Positions 1 to 8,016 of a DNA stretch of 64,000 nucleotides are shown piece by piece. The translations under genes and the position numbers were made by a program. Under the pieces are notes generated by a model that did no database searches, was not told the DNA's origin, and saw nothing but the letters and a program-made list of their open reading frames with translations. Source of the stretch: Kitasatospora sp. GP82 (GTDB lineage Bacteria; Actinomycetota; Actinomycetes; Streptomycetales; Streptomycetaceae); contig NZ_JARZAJ010000009.1 in assembly GCF_029892105.1 (NCBI RefSeq), positions 62,001 to 126,000 on the forward strand. Reading direction: 5' to 3'. How positions within the stretch are numbered: position 1 is the stretch's first letter; every line of letters starts with the position of its first letter.

Positions 1-705
1 AACCTCTGCCCGCACTCGCGCTACACGGGCTGGGACCTGCACGGCGGGTACGCGGACCTCGTGGTGGCCGACAGCCGTTACGTCTACCGGCTGCCGGCGG
101 GAATCTCCGACGAGGAGTGCGCGCCGCTGCTGTGTGCGGGCATCATCGGGTACCGCGCACTCGTACGGGCCGAGTTGCCGCCCGGCGGCAGGCTGGGGAT
201 CTACGGCTTCGGCGCCTCCGCGCACCTGACCGCACAGCTGGCGCTGGCCCGGGGTGCCACCCTCCACGTCTTCACCCGGTCCAAGGCGGCGCAGCGGCTG
301 GCTCTGGAGCTGGGGGCGGCATCCGTGCAGGGCGCCTGTGCGGACTCGCCCGAACCGTTGGACGCGGCGATCCTGTTCGCTCCGGTCGGCGAGCTGGTGC
401 CGGTCGCGCTCGGAGCGCTGGACCGGGGCGGGACGCTGGCCGTCGCGGGGATCCACCTCACGGATGTTCCCGCGCTCGACTACCAGCGGGCGCTGTTCCA
501 GGAGCGCACGCTGCGCAGCGTCACCGCGAACACCCGGGCGGACGGCCGGGCCTATCTGGCGGAGGTGGCCGCGCGCCCGCCGGTGGTGAGCCTCCAGCGG
601 TACGCGATGGCGCAGGCCGCAGAGGCGCTGGCGGATCTCGCGGCCGACCGGGTCACGGGTGCGGCGGTGCTGGTCAACGGCGAAGGGCCGACGGCGAAGG
701 GGTGA
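1..705 (+). CDS. Zinc-binding alcohol dehydrogenase, C-terminal part (5' truncated by window)
   Basis: The frame is open from base 1, reading [20 protein letters not shown], a conserved stretch just after the structural zinc cysteines of medium-chain alcohol dehydrogenases. The NAD(P)-binding Rossmann segment follows, with the glycine-rich motif [10 protein letters not shown] and strands around [19 protein letters not shown]. The start and the catalytic-zinc residues lie outside the window, so about two thirds of the protein is visible. It ends 19 bp before a convergent MarR gene. The subfamily resembles zinc-dependent aldehyde/alcohol dehydrogenases of the AdhP/YahK kind. The substrate cannot be told. 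Confidence 0.9.
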   Translation, partial: NLCPHSRYTGWDLHGGYADLVVADSRYVYRLPAGISDEECAPLLCAGIIGYRALVRAELPPGGRLGIYGFGASAHLTAQLALARGATLHVFTRSKAAQRLALELGAASVQGACADSPEPLDAAILFAPVGELVPVALGALDRGGTLAVAGIHLTDVPALDYQRALFQERTLRSVTANTRADGRAYLAEVAARPPVVSLQRYAMAQAAEALADLAADRVTGAAVLVNGEGPTAKG

Positions 706-724
706 GCCCGGCCGTCGGGGCAGG

Positions 725-1165
725 TCAGACGGCCGAGTTGTAGCGCTCCAGGTAGGCGGCGAGCTGGGCGATGTCCGCGTCGTCCCAGTCGGCGAGGCGG
801 TCGAGGAAGGCGATGCGGCGCTGTTCGTGGGCCTCGCGCATGGCCTTGAGGCCGGCGGGGGAGGGCCGCAGGATCTGGCCGCGGTGGTCGTCCGGGTCGG
901 TCTCGCGAACCAGGTAGCCGAGCTTCTCCAGGGCGCCTGCCTGTCGGCTGACGGTCGACTTGTCGAGCATGAAGTAGGCGGCGAGGTCGGCGCCCCGGCA
1001 GCCGCCGCGCTCGGTCATCAGATCGAGCATGCTGAAGGCGACCAGCGACAGGTCGGGGTGCAGCTCGGTGGCCCGGCTGCGGGCGCGCCGGGCGAAGGCG
1101 GTGAGCTCCCGCTGGATCGACCTGAGGGCCTCGTCACGGGAGGTGCTTGGGGCTTTCTCGTTCAT
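725..1165 (-). CDS. MarR family transcriptional regulator
   Basis: This 146-residue winged-helix protein has the typical MarR layout: an N-terminal dimerisation helix, an HTH around GADLAAYFMLDKSTVSRQAG, and the wing ending LVRETDPDDHRGQILRPSPA with the conserved D-x-D-D-R. I chose the ATG that gives MNEKAPS. A start 21 bp upstream (MWMYYTT) is possible but would lie in the operator region. The gene diverges from a membrane protein at 1303. Two near-identical 17-bp repeats between them suggest that it represses itself and its neighbour, and MarR ligands are often phenolics or drugs. Confidence 0.9.
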   Translation of the reverse strand: MNEKAPSTSRDEALRSIQRELTAFARRARSRATELHPDLSLVAFSMLDLMTERGGCRGADLAAYFMLDKSTVSRQAGALEKLGYLVRETDPDDHRGQILRPSPAGLKAMREAHEQRRIAFLDRLADWDDADIAQLAAYLERYNSAV

Positions 1166-1187
1166 GGTTGTATAGTACATCCACATA

Positions 1188-1229
1188 GGTTGTATTTACC
1201 AACCTATCTCTGGGTTGTATTGACCAACC
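1188..1229. promoter_or_regulatory. Tandem 17-bp MarR operator candidates
   Basis: Two copies of GGTTGTATTKACCAACC lie at 1188-1204 and 1213-1229, 25 bp apart start to start, and differ at one base. Each has inverted arms GGTTG/CAACC. They sit in an AT-richer strip between the divergent MarR gene and the membrane protein gene. A partial palindrome, TGTATAGTACA, lies next to the MarR start at about 1169-1179. A MarR dimer binding each copy is the natural reading. Confidence 0.7.
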
Positions 1230-1302
1230 GATCTGCCTGCCTGTCGCCGATCACCGACGGGAGGACCGCTCTGCCACCGCCATGAGAAGGGCTGCACGGA
1301 CC

Positions 1303-2439
1303 ATGACCGCATCCCCGGGAACCGCAACAGCCGACCCCACCGCCGCACACGCCGCCCCGAGCCTGCGGCGCAGCCTCCAGCACCTCGCCGTGCACCTGCT
1401 CACCCCGCTGCTGATGTGCCTGGGCATGGCCCTGGCCTACCAGGGCGCCTTCCACCAGCCGGAGCCGCACCACCTCAAGGTGGCCGTGGTCGGCACCACG
1501 CCCAAGGCGCAGATCCTGGCGCAGACCGTCAAGGACAAGGCAGGTGACGCCCTCGACGTCATCACCCTGCCCGACCGCCAGTCGGCCGAGCAGCAGCTCC
1601 GCGACCGGAACCTGGTCGGCGCCTTCGTCCCGAACGCCCAGCACCCCGAGCTGCTCGTCGCCAAGGCGAACTCCGACACCTCCGCGATGGCCGCCGAGGC
1701 GGTGTTCCAGACCGTCGCCACGCAACAGGGCGTGCCGCTCGCCGTCACCGATGTGACGCCGCTCGCCGCCGGTGACCCGACCGGTCAGGGGATCTTCTTC
1801 CTGCTGGTCGCGCTGAGCATCGGTTCCTACGGCAGTGTGGCCGTCATCGGTGCGGCGGGCGCGGCGCTCGGCATGCGCATGCGCGGTCTGGTCGGCCTGG
1901 CGACCTCGCTCGTCGTCAGCGTGATCGGTATCGCCACGGCAGGGCCGCTGTTCCACATCGTCGATCACGACCGGGCCGCCGTCTGGGCGCTGGCCTGGCT
2001 CTACTCGGCCGGCATCATCGCGATCGGCACCGGGCTGCACACCTTCCTCAAGCGCTGGACCACGCTGACGCTGATGGTCCTGTTCGTGATGCTCAACTTC
2101 ACCACCTCCGGCGGGATCTACCGCCCGGAGCTGCAGAACGGCTTCTTCGGCGCGCTGCACTCGTTCTGGAACGGCGCCGGGTTCGTGGAGGGCGCGCGAA
2201 GCATCCTCTACTTCGACGGCGGCGCGGGTCTCGGCGGCCGGGTGTTCACTCTGGTGCTCTGGTTCGTGGCGGGTCTGGCCGTGCTGGCCGTCGCGGGCGG
2301 GTACGAGCGGCGGCAGCGTACGGCGTCGCTCCCGGTGGCGGTGCTGGCCGTCGAGGCTGCGGCCGTCGAGGAGAGGGCCGCAGCGGAGGGGGCCGAGGAG
2401 CTCGCCGAGGAGGAGATGGAGGAGGCCGTCGGGGTCTGA
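1303..2439 (+). CDS. ABC-2-like multi-pass membrane protein (YhgE/DUF3533-like)
   Basis: The protein is about 378 residues from the second in-frame ATG; an ATG at 1282 is also possible. The first membrane helix is near residues 25-45. An extracytoplasmic domain of about 110 residues follows, then about five more helices, including GIFFLLVALSIGSYGSVAVI and LMVLFVMLNFTTSG. This one-plus-five layout is that of ABC-2-type permease or YhgE/Pip-like proteins. The tail is Glu/Ala-rich and looks disordered. No ATPase gene is adjacent. Divergent pairing with a MarR repressor suggests a drug- or envelope-stress-induced transporter. The substrate is unknown. Confidence 0.75.
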   Translation: MTASPGTATADPTAAHAAPSLRRSLQHLAVHLLTPLLMCLGMALAYQGAFHQPEPHHLKVAVVGTTPKAQILAQTVKDKAGDALDVITLPDRQSAEQQLRDRNLVGAFVPNAQHPELLVAKANSDTSAMAAEAVFQTVATQQGVPLAVTDVTPLAAGDPTGQGIFFLLVALSIGSYGSVAVIGAAGAALGMRMRGLVGLATSLVVSVIGIATAGPLFHIVDHDRAAVWALAWLYSAGIIAIGTGLHTFLKRWTTLTLMVLFVMLNFTTSGGIYRPELQNGFFGALHSFWNGAGFVEGARSILYFDGGAGLGGRVFTLVLWFVAGLAVLAVAGGYERRQRTASLPVAVLAVEAAAVEERAAAEGAEELAEEEMEEAVGV

Positions 2440-2534
2440 CGGTCCGCCGGTCCGCCGGTTCGGCGGGTCGCCGGGTCGCCGGGTCGCCGGGTCGGCACAC
2501 AGGCTGGCGCCGGATGCGCGGACGGCCATGTACT

Positions 2535-2570
2535 GCCCGGGGGCGCGGGGTTCTCCCCGCACCCCCGGGC
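2535..2570. terminator. Bidirectional hairpin terminator
   Basis: GCCCGGGGGCGCGGGG pairs with CCCCGCACCCCCGGGC across a TTCT loop: a 16-bp stem with one mismatch. It lies between two convergent genes, the ABC-2-like protein and the histidine kinase. Just upstream, 2450-2493 carries four near-tandem copies of TCGCCGGG. Confidence 0.8.
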
Positions 2571-2581
2571 GTGGTGCCGTG

Positions 2582-3991
2582 CTAGCCGAGTGGCAGGCGG
2601 GCGACCAGCAGGGCCCCGCGATCGGAGGGTTCGGCGGTCAGGGTGCCGCCGTGGTGGGTGGTGATGTCGCGGGCGATGGCGAGGCCGAGGCCCGTACCGC
2701 CGTGGTCGCGGCTGCGCGCGTCGTCGAGGCGGGTGAAGCGCTCGAAGACCCGGGTGCGGTCGGCGTCCGGGATACCGGGCCCGTCGTCGCGTACCTCCAG
2801 GACGGCGGTGCGCCCGTCGGGGGCGGTGCGGAGCACCAGCTGGATCTGCGCCTCGGCATGGCGCTGGGCGTTGTCGAGCAGGTTGGTGAGCAGCCGGGTC
2901 AGCCAACTCCGGTTGCCGACGACACAGATGTCGGGCTGCAGGGCGGTGTCGATGGCAAGGCGGTCGCCGTGGCGGGCGGCGACCGCGGAGCGGCAGAGTT
3001 CGCTGAGGTCCAGGGGCCGGCTCTTGACCGGGTCGGCGGCGTCCAGCCGGGCCAGCAGCAGCAGGTCGGCGGCCAGGTCCTGGAGCCGGACGGTGTCTTC
3101 GAGCGCGTCCTTGACCAGATCCGGCCAGAGCGCCGGGTCCGGGTGGGCGGTGGCGACCTCAAGTTGCGTACGCAGCACGGTGATCGGGCTGCGGAGCTCG
3201 TGCGAGGCGTCTGCGATGAACTGGCGCTGGCGGGCACCCGCCTCCTCCAGCCGGTCGAGGGTGGCGTTCATCGTCCGGGCCAGGCGGGCGATCTCGTCCT
3301 CGGCGGCCGGGACGGGGACCCGGCGGTGCAGGCGGTGTTCGGTGATGTCGGCCACCTCGGCGCGGATCGCCTCCACCGGGCGCAGCGCCCGGCCCGCGAC
3401 CCACCAGGTGACCCAGGCCACGGTGGCGAGCAGCAGCGGTACGCCGACGGCGAGCGCGGCCTTGGTGATCTCGTCGGCCGCGTCGGCCTGGCGCAGTGAG
3501 GTGCCGGCGTAGACGGTGAGGGTGCCGCCCGGGGTGTGGGTGGAGACGGCGACGAGGCGCTGGTCGTGGTCGTCGTCGACGGACACGCCGGACCAGGTGG
3601 TGCGGACCGTGCCGTCCGCCGGGCGGAGGTCGGCGACGGGCGGCTTGCCCGCCAGGTTCTGGCTGGCGGCCACCACCCGGCCGTGAGCGTCCACGGCCTG
3701 GATGAAGTCGGCGCCGTGCGCCAGCGGTACCAGGTCGGGGAGCCGGCCCTGTGCGGCCAGCTGGGCCACCGTGTCGGCCTGTTGGGCGGCGGCGTTCTCG
3801 GCGTTGTGGCTGAGGTTGGCGTGCAGGATGCCGAGCAGGGCCAAGGAGGCCGCGCCGAGCGCGCCGGCCACCACGGCGGTCGCGCCGACGGTGGCCCTCG
3901 CGCGTACGGAGTCGGGCCACAGCCGACGCAGCCGCCGCAGGGCGCGTACGCGCAGACGGGCGGCCGGGGTGCGCGGGTGGTCGCTAGCCAC
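2582..3991 (-). CDS. Two-component sensor histidine kinase (HAMP, HisKA, HATPase)
   Basis: This membrane kinase has an N-terminal helix (VGATAVVAGALGAASLALLG), an extracytoplasmic sensor region of about 120 residues and a second helix (GVPLLLATVAWVTWWVAGRA). A HAMP linker follows, then the H-box FIADASHELRSPITVLRTQL with the phospho-accepting His, and an ATPase with N-box NLLDNAQRHA and G1/G2 boxes DDGPGIP and GGTGLGLAI. I chose the GTG overlapping the stop of the response regulator (GTGGCTAG); another GTG at 4018 would add nine residues. Together they form a CutRS/PhoPR-like pair whose likely target is the divergent PepSY-like gene. Confidence 0.92.
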   Translation of the reverse strand: MASDHPRTPAARLRVRALRRLRRLWPDSVRARATVGATAVVAGALGAASLALLGILHANLSHNAENAAAQQADTVAQLAAQGRLPDLVPLAHGADFIQAVDAHGRVVAASQNLAGKPPVADLRPADGTVRTTWSGVSVDDDHDQRLVAVSTHTPGGTLTVYAGTSLRQADAADEITKAALAVGVPLLLATVAWVTWWVAGRALRPVEAIRAEVADITEHRLHRRVPVPAAEDEIARLARTMNATLDRLEEAGARQRQFIADASHELRSPITVLRTQLEVATAHPDPALWPDLVKDALEDTVRLQDLAADLLLLARLDAADPVKSRPLDLSELCRSAVAARHGDRLAIDTALQPDICVVGNRSWLTRLLTNLLDNAQRHAEAQIQLVLRTAPDGRTAVLEVRDDGPGIPDADRTRVFERFTRLDDARSRDHGGTGLGLAIARDITTHHGGTLTAEPSDRGALLVARLPLG

Positions 3992-4661
3992 CGTCGGCCG
4001 CCAGGCGGTAGCCCGCACCGCGGATGGTCTCCAGCGCCGAGCGTCCGAAGGCCGTGTCGATCTTGCGGCGGACGGCGCTCACATGCACCTCGACGAGGTT
4101 GAGGTCGGCCTCGAAGGCCGAGTCCCAGACCTGGTCGAGGATCTCGCGCTTGGAAACCACCTCTCCCGCTCGCCGGGCGAGGTACTCCAGTACGGCGAAC
4201 TCCCTTGCGGTGAGGCGTACTTCGGTTCCGCTCCGAGTGCAGGAGCGGCGCGCAGGATCGATCGCCAGGTCGCCGAGGGCGAGCGTCTGGGGGAGTCGAC
4301 GGCCGGTGCGGCGGTGCAGGGCGCGCAGCCGGGCGACCAGGACGACGTACGAGAACGGTTTGGAGAGGTAGTCGTCGGCGCCCGTGTCCAGGGCCTCCGC
4401 CTCGTCGTACTCGCCGTCCTTGGCGGTGAGCATCAGGATCGGGGTCTCGTTCCCGGCCGCGCGCAGCCGGGCGCAGACGCGGTAGCCGTTGAGCCCCGGC
4501 AGCATGATGTCGAGCACGATGACGTCGTAGTCGTGCTCGATGGCCAGCCAGAGCCCCTGGTTCCCGTCGTGGGCGACGTCCACGGTGAACCCCTCGGCCT
4601 GCAGACCCCGTTGCAGGGCCTGGGCCAGCCGTTTCTCGTCCTCGACCACCAGTACACGCAC
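3984..4661 (-). CDS. OmpR-family response regulator
   Basis: The protein has 225 residues and is complete. The receiver domain starts MRVLVVEDEKRLAQALQRGL and contains the phospho-acceptor Asp in YDVIVLDIMLPGLNGYRV, the switch Thr in ILMLTAKD and the Lys in DDYLSKPFSY. The C-terminal winged helix includes RLTAREFAVLEYLARRAGEV and the recognition helix near NLVEVHVSAVRRKID. It overlaps the kinase gene by 8 bp, so the two are translationally coupled. Three phased CTTCAG repeats upstream (4695-4731) are the probable binding site. Confidence 0.95.
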   Translation of the reverse strand: MRVLVVEDEKRLAQALQRGLQAEGFTVDVAHDGNQGLWLAIEHDYDVIVLDIMLPGLNGYRVCARLRAAGNETPILMLTAKDGEYDEAEALDTGADDYLSKPFSYVVLVARLRALHRRTGRRLPQTLALGDLAIDPARRSCTRSGTEVRLTAREFAVLEYLARRAGEVVSKREILDQVWDSAFEADLNLVEVHVSAVRRKIDTAFGRSALETIRGAGYRLAADGG

Positions 4662-4694
4662 GGGGTCCAGGGTCGCACACCGTCCCGTGGGCGA

Positions 4695-4731
4695 CTGAAG
4701 CCGTCTTCAGTTTGCTTCAGGCTGGCTTCAG
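4695..4731. promoter_or_regulatory. Phased CTTCAG direct repeats, response-regulator box
   Basis: CTTCAG occurs at 4705, 4715 and 4726, spaced 10 and 11 bp, with an inverted copy CTGAAG at 4695. One-helical-turn direct repeats are the usual target layout of OmpR/PhoB-type regulators. The site lies in the 138-bp divergent region between the two-component operon and the PepSY-like membrane protein. Confidence 0.7.
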
Positions 4732-4799
4732 CAAGGCGTGGCCATGCTGAGCGCAGCGCGGCCGGCACAGGTCCGGCAGCCGTGAGGAGGAACGCCAGA

Positions 4800-5447
4800 A
4801 TGTCCCAGCCTGTCTCCCCGGAGCCGTTCGAGGCCGCAGAGCCGCATCCGTTCGAGGGTGCCGAGCCCGCCGCAGACGCTGCTTCGAGCCCCGCCGTCGA
4901 GGCCAAGGCGTCGCTCCGGAACCGGTACCTGCGCCTGCCGAAGCGGCGCCGTCCCCGCCTGGTGGCGCTGGGCGCGGCCGTGGTCGTCCTCGGCGTCGGG
5001 GCCGTCGGTGCCGCCGCGGTCGTCCACCACGGCATGGAGCACGAGGGAGGCCGCCACGGGCACTTCGCCGCCGGGGAGGGTCACGACGGCGAGTACGGCC
5101 GCGACGGCCAGGGCAAGGCCGGGCTCGGCGAGGGCGGCGGCCGCTCGCACGGGCACGGTCGCACCAGCGAGGGTGACGGTGAGAACGGGACCGGCTCCGG
5201 CGAGGCCGCTCTCGCCCCCGCTCCCGTCCCGGCCTTCCCCGCAGACCAGGCCCTCGCCAAGGCCGTCGCCGCTGTCCCCGGTGGCAAGGCGGACGCCGTG
5301 CGCGTCGTCGGCCAGCAGGGCGGCGGCAGCGCCTGGGCGGTCGAGGTCATCGGTGCCGACGGCGTGCGCCACCTGGTGACCGTGGACGGAACCGCCGGTT
5401 CGGTGACCGGTAACTCCGTCCTCTCCTCGGCAGCGGACAACGGCTGA
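4800..5447 (+). CDS. Membrane-anchored PepSY-like protein
   Basis: The protein has 215 residues. ATG 4800 is preceded by GAGGAGG at a good distance. A charged cytoplasmic head of about 60 residues is followed by one membrane helix (LVALGAAVVVLGVGAVGAAA), then a His/Gly/Glu-rich linker and a C-terminal domain of about 75 residues ending VTVDGTAGSVTGNSVLS. That last part looks like a PepSY fold (AVRVVGQ...WAVEVIG...LVTVDG). Streptomycetes often pair such proteins with OmpR-type systems. The linker could bind metal or act as a flexible arm through the wall. Confidence 0.8.
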   Translation: MSQPVSPEPFEAAEPHPFEGAEPAADAASSPAVEAKASLRNRYLRLPKRRRPRLVALGAAVVVLGVGAVGAAAVVHHGMEHEGGRHGHFAAGEGHDGEYGRDGQGKAGLGEGGGRSHGHGRTSEGDGENGTGSGEAALAPAPVPAFPADQALAKAVAAVPGGKADAVRVVGQQGGGSAWAVEVIGADGVRHLVTVDGTAGSVTGNSVLSSAADNG

Positions 5448-5508
5448 CCTGCCGATCCGCCCTTGCCGCCCGAGCGCTCCCGACACGGAGCCCTCGGCGG
5501 CCCAAGGA

Positions 5509-5531
5509 CTCCCGGTGAGCAGTACCGGGAG
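5509..5531 (+). terminator. Terminator hairpin
   Basis: CTCCCGGT pairs with ACCGGGAG across a 7-nt loop, 62 bp after the PepSY-like gene. Confidence 0.6.
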
Positions 5532-5662
5532 GGGCACCCGGCCCGGTCACACCCCCCGTGAGCGGTTCCCCGGCCGCCACGGCGGGCCGGGTGCCCGTCA
5601 CCGCTGCGTAAGACCGACCGGCAATAGGGGGCGCGACGCCGCGGGCCCTTGCCGGTCGGTCT
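5532..5662. repeat. Two further perfect 14-bp inverted repeats
   Basis: GGGCACCCGGCCCG (5532-5545) matches CGGGCCGGGTGCCC (5583-5596) across 37 nt. AGACCGACCGGCAA (5611-5624) matches TTGCCGGTCGGTCT (5649-5662) across 24 nt. With the hairpin at 5509 they fill the 339-bp gap between convergent genes. At least one is probably a bidirectional terminator. A weaker direct repeat beginning GTGCAAC occurs at 5701 and 5728. Confidence 0.6.
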
Positions 5663-5786
5663 AAGTTGGGTAACCCATCAGGGCGGGGCATCCCAGGGGC
5701 GTGCAACTGGCTCCGGGCTCCTGGACAGTGCAACCGACTCCGGTGGGCGCCTACTGGCGGAGCGTCCGAGCCCGTTGTGCCCCGGG

Positions 5787-7415
5787 TCAGTTCAGCCCGG
5801 TGGCGGGCAGCACGAGCACCGCGTCCCCGACCGGCCGCTCGCCGCTCGGGTCGGACGGCGTGTTGACCAGTCCTTGGCCGGCGTACATGGCCGAGGAGCC
5901 GCCGCCGTCCAGGTTCATCGCCTCGACGGCGCCGAGTGCGCGCAGCACCTTGGCCTCCTCCTCCAGGGTGAGGCCCTGGCTGCGGCCGGGGAGGCGGCCG
6001 TCGGCCTGGAGCAGGATGATCCGGCCGTTCCTGTCCGTACCGATCGCGGTGCGCGGATTGCGGCGGATGCCCCAGCCGTAGAAGAAGGACGGGTCGCCCG
6101 GGTGGACGAGGCCGTCGGCGACGGGCCGGATGTCGGCGACGCCTCGGGACAGCAGCCTGGGCCCGCCGTTGACGACGGAGTCGTCCGGTCCGAACCGGAC
6201 CTCTCGCCCCTGCCGGTCGGTCACCGTGCTCTCCAGGCCGATGTGCCGACCGGCCCGGAGGCTGCGGGCAAGCCAGTCGGCCTCGGTGCCGATGGCCTGT
6301 ACGACCGAGTCCCCGGCCGGGACCGGCCTGCCGTCGCGCGGGCCGACGGACACCACCGTCCCGGCCGGGTCGACGACCGCCTGCACACCCGGTCCGGCCG
6401 GGGGAGCGGAGCCGTACTCGGGAGTGAGCACGGCGCTCTCGTTCGGGTTGGTGCAGACGGAGTCCATCAGGGGTGCGCTGGTGGGCCGATCGCCGGGGCG
6501 GCCACCGCAGTTGGGGATCAGACCCGGAGTGCGGTTGAGTCCTGCCACGGTGTGGACGCCGTTCTGCTGGCGCAGTTTCAGCACCGTGGTGAGTTCGGCG
6601 AACTCCACCCGACGCCCGCCGTCGCGAAGGATCGCGGCGATCCGGCCGTTGGTCGCCTCGCTCAGGAGCTTCCCGTGCTCGACCACCACGCCGATCGACT
6701 GGCCCGGTTCGCCGTCGGCCGGGTCCATGATGAAGTAGCCGCCGTTGACCGCCGCCAATGCTTCTGCGGAGGAAGCGAGTTGGGAAGTGGTCCGACGTCC
6801 GGTCTGACTGCCGCCGTGGGATTCCTCGATCCTTCCCTCGAAGCGGTGCGGGTCGATCACCAACTCGCGCAGTACCCACGGGCCGTCGACCTGGGTGCGC
6901 TCGCCGCCGGTGAAGGTGCTGACGCCCTTGAAACCGAGCGCCTTCAGCCGGGCGGCGGCCGCGTTCGCCGAGGCCGGATCGCGGAAGCTGCCGATCTGCA
7001 CCACGAAGCCCTGGGAACCGGCCGGGAAGTCGCGGTACGCGGGACTTTTCTCCTCGACCAGCTTCGGCATGTAACCGGCCTTGGTGAGCCTGGCCGCGAC
7101 GGCCGTGGCCTTCGCCCTGCTGCCCAGGACGGAGGCCGGGGCGTCCGGGTCGGGCGAGGGCGGCAGTTGGCCGGTGGGGATCGCCACGTTCACCGTCCAG
7201 TGGTCGCCGGGCGAGACCCGTCCCCGGACGATGGTGGTCAGGGTGACGCCCTCGGCCAGCGTCCGTGTCGTACGCGTCTCCGGCAGAGTGGCCGACCCCA
7301 GTGGCAGTCCCGTGGCGGCGACCCGGTCGGCGTCGGCCGCACCCATGGTGAACGGCGCTACGACCGCGAGCAGTCCGGCGAGCGCGGCCGCGCGGGGCCG
7401 GGTGGAAATCGGCAT
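5787..7415 (-). CDS. Secreted SPOR-domain / NAGPA phosphodiester glycosidase-like protein
   Basis: The protein has 542 residues. The ATG at 7415 follows GGAGGGG and opens a Sec signal peptide (MPISTRPRAAALAGLLAVVA). Residues about 90-190 hold two SPOR-like peptidoglycan-binding units, one containing GFVVQIGSFRDPASANAAAA. The remainder is a phosphodiester glycosidase (NAGPA) domain with NGGYFIMDPADGEPG and the C-terminal signature AMNLDGGGSSAMY. The probable role is hydrolysis of sugar phosphodiesters at the cell wall. Family-typical actinomycete protein of normal length. Confidence 0.88.
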   Translation of the reverse strand: MPISTRPRAAALAGLLAVVAPFTMGAADADRVAATGLPLGSATLPETRTTRTLAEGVTLTTIVRGRVSPGDHWTVNVAIPTGQLPPSPDPDAPASVLGSRAKATAVAARLTKAGYMPKLVEEKSPAYRDFPAGSQGFVVQIGSFRDPASANAAAARLKALGFKGVSTFTGGERTQVDGPWVLRELVIDPHRFEGRIEESHGGSQTGRRTTSQLASSAEALAAVNGGYFIMDPADGEPGQSIGVVVEHGKLLSEATNGRIAAILRDGGRRVEFAELTTVLKLRQQNGVHTVAGLNRTPGLIPNCGGRPGDRPTSAPLMDSVCTNPNESAVLTPEYGSAPPAGPGVQAVVDPAGTVVSVGPRDGRPVPAGDSVVQAIGTEADWLARSLRAGRHIGLESTVTDRQGREVRFGPDDSVVNGGPRLLSRGVADIRPVADGLVHPGDPSFFYGWGIRRNPRTAIGTDRNGRIILLQADGRLPGRSQGLTLEEEAKVLRALGAVEAMNLDGGGSSAMYAGQGLVNTPSDPSGERPVGDAVLVLPATGLN

Positions 7416-8016
7416 CGCTGTCCCCTCCAGTGGCGGTCGGTCGAAGCCGCCGTGCCGTCCGTCCCACGCCGGCCGTTCCGCCTGACCGCAGCCTGACGCT
7501 GCGCCCGCCCGCCCGCCACCACGGACGGGTGAACGGCGCGACAGCGTTCGGTGCCCGTTGTCGGTACGGCGCGTTGTGCGGCCGCGCGGGCGCGTGGGGG
7601 TGCGGCCTTGGGGCCTGTGCCCGGGTGACCGACAGCGAGTGGCAGGTCCTGTGCTCAGGCGTGTACACACGGTGGTGTGCCCGGGGCGGGCGTATTGATG
7701 CGGAGCTCGGTGGTCCGGTATGCCGGGTGCGGTCGGGCGGCCGGCGGGGATGCACTGTCAAAGTCTGACAATGCATCAATGATCCTCCGGACTAACGGAG
7801 TTGGATCGTCCGTGTGCAGGCCGAGCGATCACGATGGAGGGCCTTGCAGGAGTCATTCGCCCAAGATAGATTCTGAAACCGCGGGTTTCGCGAAGGATGT
7901 CTCCGTCCTGGCGCCGTCTCTGGTACCGCCGGGGCCGCCTATATCCATCTGTGATCAATCTGACCCTCCAACGCCCGGGTGATCTCCGGATGTTGACAGT
8001 GGGGAGGGAGAGCAGG
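7416..8016. other. Gene-less divergent region
   Basis: About 600 bp between the NAGPA-domain gene and the biosynthetic operon. I see no convincing coding frame. It becomes AT-richer towards 7760-7980 and carries the inverted repeat listed separately at 7749-7777. Confidence 0.6.
7749..7777. promoter_or_regulatory. 29-bp inverted repeat upstream of the biosynthetic operon
   Basis: GATGCACTGTCA and TGACAATGCATC are inverted copies (11 of 12 pair) around AAGTC. The site lies 240 bp upstream of the first biosynthetic gene, in the divergent region. The size and spacing fit a dimeric repressor operator better than a terminator, because the stem is AT-containing and has no T-run. Confidence 0.5.

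Noticed and set aside
2204-2906. Long minus-strand frames rich in Arg/Pro opposite the membrane protein and kinase genes
   Set aside because: Third-position GC shadows of the real genes; no domains or plausible starts.
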